From assembly GCA_002305995.1 (NCBI GenBank), contig DBRN01000004.1:43496-60092 (forward strand): a stretch of 16,597 nucleotides of DNA. The letters are read 5' to 3'. Shown here one piece after another: positions 14,682 through 16,597 of the stretch. This DNA is from Atopobiaceae bacterium UBA1367 (lineage in GTDB: Bacteria; Actinomycetota; Coriobacteriia; Coriobacteriales; Atopobiaceae). The translations under genes and the position numbers were made by a program. A model generated the notes under the pieces. The model did not search any database, had not been told where the DNA came from, and saw nothing but the letters and a program-made list of their open reading frames with translations. Each line of letters opens with the position of its first letter. The first letter of the stretch is position 1.

Positions 14682-15851
14682 CTACAGCTCGATGGTGGTG
14701 CCGCCGATGGTGACGGAGGCCACCTCGTCCAGGTTGAGGATGCGATCGAAGAAGACGTTCGTCTCGCAATTCGTCACGTCTCCGTTGTTGCCGATGCTTC
14801 CTCCACCGTTGGTGTCAACCGCTACCGTCGTCCCATCGGTCATGTTGATGGTGATGCTGGGGGAGAGCAGCGTGTACGCGAGCGTGGAGTCCTCCTCGGG
14901 CGCCTTGCCGCTTGGGGCGTCGGCCCACTCGGCCTTCGTGTCTGCGGTGTATGCCATGCGCACCGCGATGGGGGAGATGACCAGCTCGTCGATGGTGGCA
15001 TCGATGCCGTTGAGGTCAAAGTCCTGCCCGGCAGGCAGCTGCACGGATGCGTCCTCGTAGGTGAGGGGGAAGGTCAGCTTCCAATCCCCGTCGGCCAGCA
15101 AGATGGGTTCCGCACCATCCTCTGTGTAGTGCGTGAGCTTGGAGAAGTGTGCCGTCATCGTGCGGCCGACGAGCGAGATCCCACCCTCCGCGTCGCTGCT
15201 GAAGCTGCGGGTCTCCACCAGCTGGATGGCGTTGTCGGAGGGATCCGCGTCGTAGAAGTACGAGGATCCGCTTGCGCCCCAGCTCGCGTTTGCGAGCCCG
15301 GCCGCGAGGGCGTTGAGGCCCAGGTCCACATCCACGTCTGCCTCTGCGAAGCCCAGGGGATACAGGCCGTTGTCCAGCGGCTCGATGCCCTCGAAGGCGC
15401 TTCCGTCATCCTTGGTGATGGAGAAGATCACGGCAACGTTGGTCTTGTCTCCGATGATGGCATCGGCGGTGACAGTCACGCCGTTGGAGCTTGCGCTCAC
15501 GCCGACGGGCCGTCCCACCTTGTCAACGATCTCGACCTGTGCCTCGCTGGCACCAAAGAGGTGGTCCACGAAGCGCTGGACGCTCACGAGCGCTCCTGAG
15601 GCATAGGCGGCGCCCCCGATGCCGAGGGCCACCGCCAGACATGCTGCGGCTGCGGCCAAGGGGAGGCGGTGCTTGCGTCGCGTGGATGCGACTGGTTTGG
15701 TGCTCATGGGATGCTCCTTGTCCTGTGTCTGTGCTGCCTGCGCGAGGCGTGCAGCCATGCGTGCCTTGGCCTCGTCGGAGAAGCGCAGGTCGTCGATGTT
15801 TGCGCGGTACTCGCCCATGCCGGGCATGGGCTCGTGCGTGCGGGTGGTCAT
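14682..15851 (-). CDS. DUF4179 membrane anti-sigma factor
   Basis: A 389-residue protein expected to hold the neighbouring ECF sigma factor inactive at the membrane. Residues about 13-45 (GEYRANIDDLRFSDEAKARM) are a short cytoplasmic sigma-binding region, a single membrane helix lies near 63-85, and the external part begins with DUF4179 (VQRFVDHLFG, then NGVTVTADAIIGDKTNVAVIFSI), continuing as a beta-rich domain to the C-terminus. Start ATG 15851 overlaps the sigma stop (ATGA) and has AGGAGG six bases upstream. Oddity: a second in-frame ATG at 15707 (residue 49) has its own AAGGAG and would give a form without the cytoplasmic domain. The frame extends upstream only as a shadow of the sigma gene. 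The signal is likely an envelope stress; this is inferred from the family. Confidence 0.9.
   Translation of the reverse strand: MTTRTHEPMPGMGEYRANIDDLRFSDEAKARMAARLAQAAQTQDKEHPMSTKPVASTRRKHRLPLAAAAACLAVALGIGGAAYASGALVSVQRFVDHLFGASEAQVEIVDKVGRPVGVSASSNGVTVTADAIIGDKTNVAVIFSITKDDGSAFEGIEPLDNGLYPLGFAEADVDVDLGLNALAAGLANASWGASGSSYFYDADPSDNAIQLVETRSFSSDAEGGISLVGRTMTAHFSKLTHYTEDGAEPILLADGDWKLTFPLTYEDASVQLPAGQDFDLNGIDATIDELVISPIAVRMAYTADTKAEWADAPSGKAPEEDSTLAYTLLSPSITINMTDGTTVAVDTNGGGSIGNNGDVTNCETNVFFDRILNLDEVASVTIGGTTIEL
15705..15719 (-). promoter_or_regulatory. Internal ribosome site and ATG within the anti-sigma gene
   Basis: On the minus strand AAGGAG (15719-15714) precedes ATG (15707-15705) by six bases, in frame with the anti-sigma protein at Met49. 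Use of this start would give a 341-residue protein keeping the membrane helix and DUF4179 domain but lacking the sigma-binding part. Confidence 0.55.
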
Positions 15852-16351
15852 GATTCGCCTCCTAGGGTGTGGCGGAGGGTCTGCCGGGCGCGGCTGAGGC
15901 GCTTGGCAACGGCGGCCTCGCTTGTCCCCACGACCCGTGCGACCTGTGTGATGGGCAGGCCCTCGTAGTAGTGCAGGTGAATGGCCTCCCGCTGATCGCG
16001 GGGCAGGCGGGCGACCGCGTCTGCCACGGTGCCGTCTGGCATGGCGGGAGCCTCGGCCTCGCCGGCCGCTTCGATGCTCACGGTGGTGCGGCGCGCGGCG
16101 CTTCTCAGCAGGTCCTTGCAAGCGTTTATGGTGGTGCGTATGATCCAGGCGCGCTCGTGCTCAGGGCCTGAGAACCGTGGCGCCCGGGTCATGGTGCGCA
16201 GCAGGACCGTCTGGCAGATGTCCTCGGCGTCGGCCGTCGAGTGCAGGTAGGTGTAGCTCAGGCGTAGGATCATGTCGGCATACGTGCCGACCAGGCGTTC
16301 TGCCTGGGCGTCCGCACGATCGCGTGCCGTTGTCGCGGCAGCTTGCCTCAT
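15848..16351 (-). CDS. ECF RNA polymerase sigma factor
   Basis: A 167-residue sigma-70 family factor of the extracytoplasmic-function type. Region 2 is seen in ERLVGTYADMILRLSYTYL and AEDICQTVLLRTM (about residues 18-55), with region 2.3/2.4-like WIIRTTINACKDLLRS after it. Region 4 is LPRDQREAIHLHYYEGLPI followed by TQVARVVGTSEAAVAKRLSRAR, its helix-turn-helix. Only these two domains are present, as usual for ECF factors. AGGAGGTG lies five bases before ATG 16351. Its stop overlaps the anti-sigma start in ATGA, so both are translated together. Pairing with a DUF4179 protein resembles SigV-like systems. I could not identify its own promoter motif with confidence; a perfect palindrome lies 29 bases upstream of the start. 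Confidence 0.95.
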   Translation of the reverse strand: MRQAAATTARDRADAQAERLVGTYADMILRLSYTYLHSTADAEDICQTVLLRTMTRAPRFSGPEHERAWIIRTTINACKDLLRSAARRTTVSIEAAGEAEAPAMPDGTVADAVARLPRDQREAIHLHYYEGLPITQVARVVGTSEAAVAKRLSRARQTLRHTLGGES

Positions 16352-16380
16352 GCCCCACCTCCTCTCGTCTCCTGTCGTGT

Positions 16381-16392
16381 GATGACGTCATC
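16381..16392. promoter_or_regulatory. Palindrome GATGACGTCATC upstream of the sigma gene
   Basis: A perfect 12-bp palindrome 29 bases before the sigma start codon, in what should be its leader or promoter region. It is a candidate operator. No repressor gene is adjacent. Confidence 0.45.
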
Positions 16393-16516
16393 TACCAATA
16401 ACACGAACGGGGGAGGAGGAAGCTGACCGAAAACTTTGAGATATGAGGGCCGTCGGTGGTTGTGCGGGCGGTGCGTGGGATGCCGTGCGAGTGGTAGGAG
16501 GATGCGCCCCTCTGCC

Positions 16517-16597
16517 GGAAAGGGAAGTCCCTACTTGTGTGGTCGGCGCACCGATGCCGGAAAGGGAATCAGGGAGTTGTGCGCGACGCCGCCCAAC
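16517..16597. repeat. 42-bp-period repeat array 3 (continues beyond window)
   Basis: Two plus-oriented 24-bp units at 16517-16540 and 16559-16582 show the GGAAAGG start, TTGTG end and 42-bp step of arrays 1 and 2. By analogy this is the outer part of a left arm whose centre lies beyond the window. The spacer before it (16393-16516) shows no gene. Confidence 0.85.

Overview
The window comes from a GC-rich Gram-positive genome. A lipoprotein sugar-binding protein with a twin-arginine signal, strong AGGAGG ribosome sites, a DUF4179 anti-sigma factor paired with an ECF sigma factor, and a 6-phospho-beta-glucosidase-type GH1 enzyme together suggest an actinobacterium of the Coriobacteriia (Olsenella/Atopobium-like). 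That placement is inference from general character; no marker gene is present. No rRNA, tRNA, CRISPR-Cas locus, transposase or phage gene was seen.

Positions 1-8,864 hold a carbohydrate-use module. A LacI-family regulator (886-1902) has three LacI-type operators around its own promoter. It is followed by a complete ABC sugar importer: lipoprotein binding protein (2011-3324), two MalF/MalG-type permeases (3483-4385 and 4382-5245) and an MsmK/UgpC-type ATPase (5259-6482). Terminators follow, then a separately led GH1 enzyme (6734-8200) whose signature is that of a 6-phospho-beta-glucosidase. The likely job is import and cleavage of a beta-glucoside, although the phospho-type enzyme fits awkwardly with an ABC importer.

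Positions 9,215-12,944 are all on the minus strand: a small nitroreductase, an OmpR/PhoB-type response regulator with its histidine kinase, and upstream of them a membrane protein joining a UBA-like helical domain to DUF4342. The last three may form one envelope-sensing operon. A class I mannose-6-phosphate isomerase (13335-14318, plus strand) diverges from this group. The window ends with an ECF sigma factor (15848-16351) and its overlapping DUF4179 membrane anti-sigma factor (14682-15851), both on the minus strand.

The most unusual content lies between genes. Three arrays (1-223, 8427-8864 and 16517 to the window end) are built from a 24-bp unit repeated at exactly 42-bp intervals. In the two arrays where a centre is visible, the arms are inverted and face each other. 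The arrays bracket the two gene blocks and match no standard repeat class I can name. Other spacers carry unrelated short tandem repeats (periods 17, 19, 24 and 26 bp), several directly behind stop codons, and an AT-rich element of about 95 bp with 17-bp inverted ends lies between the convergent isomerase and anti-sigma genes.
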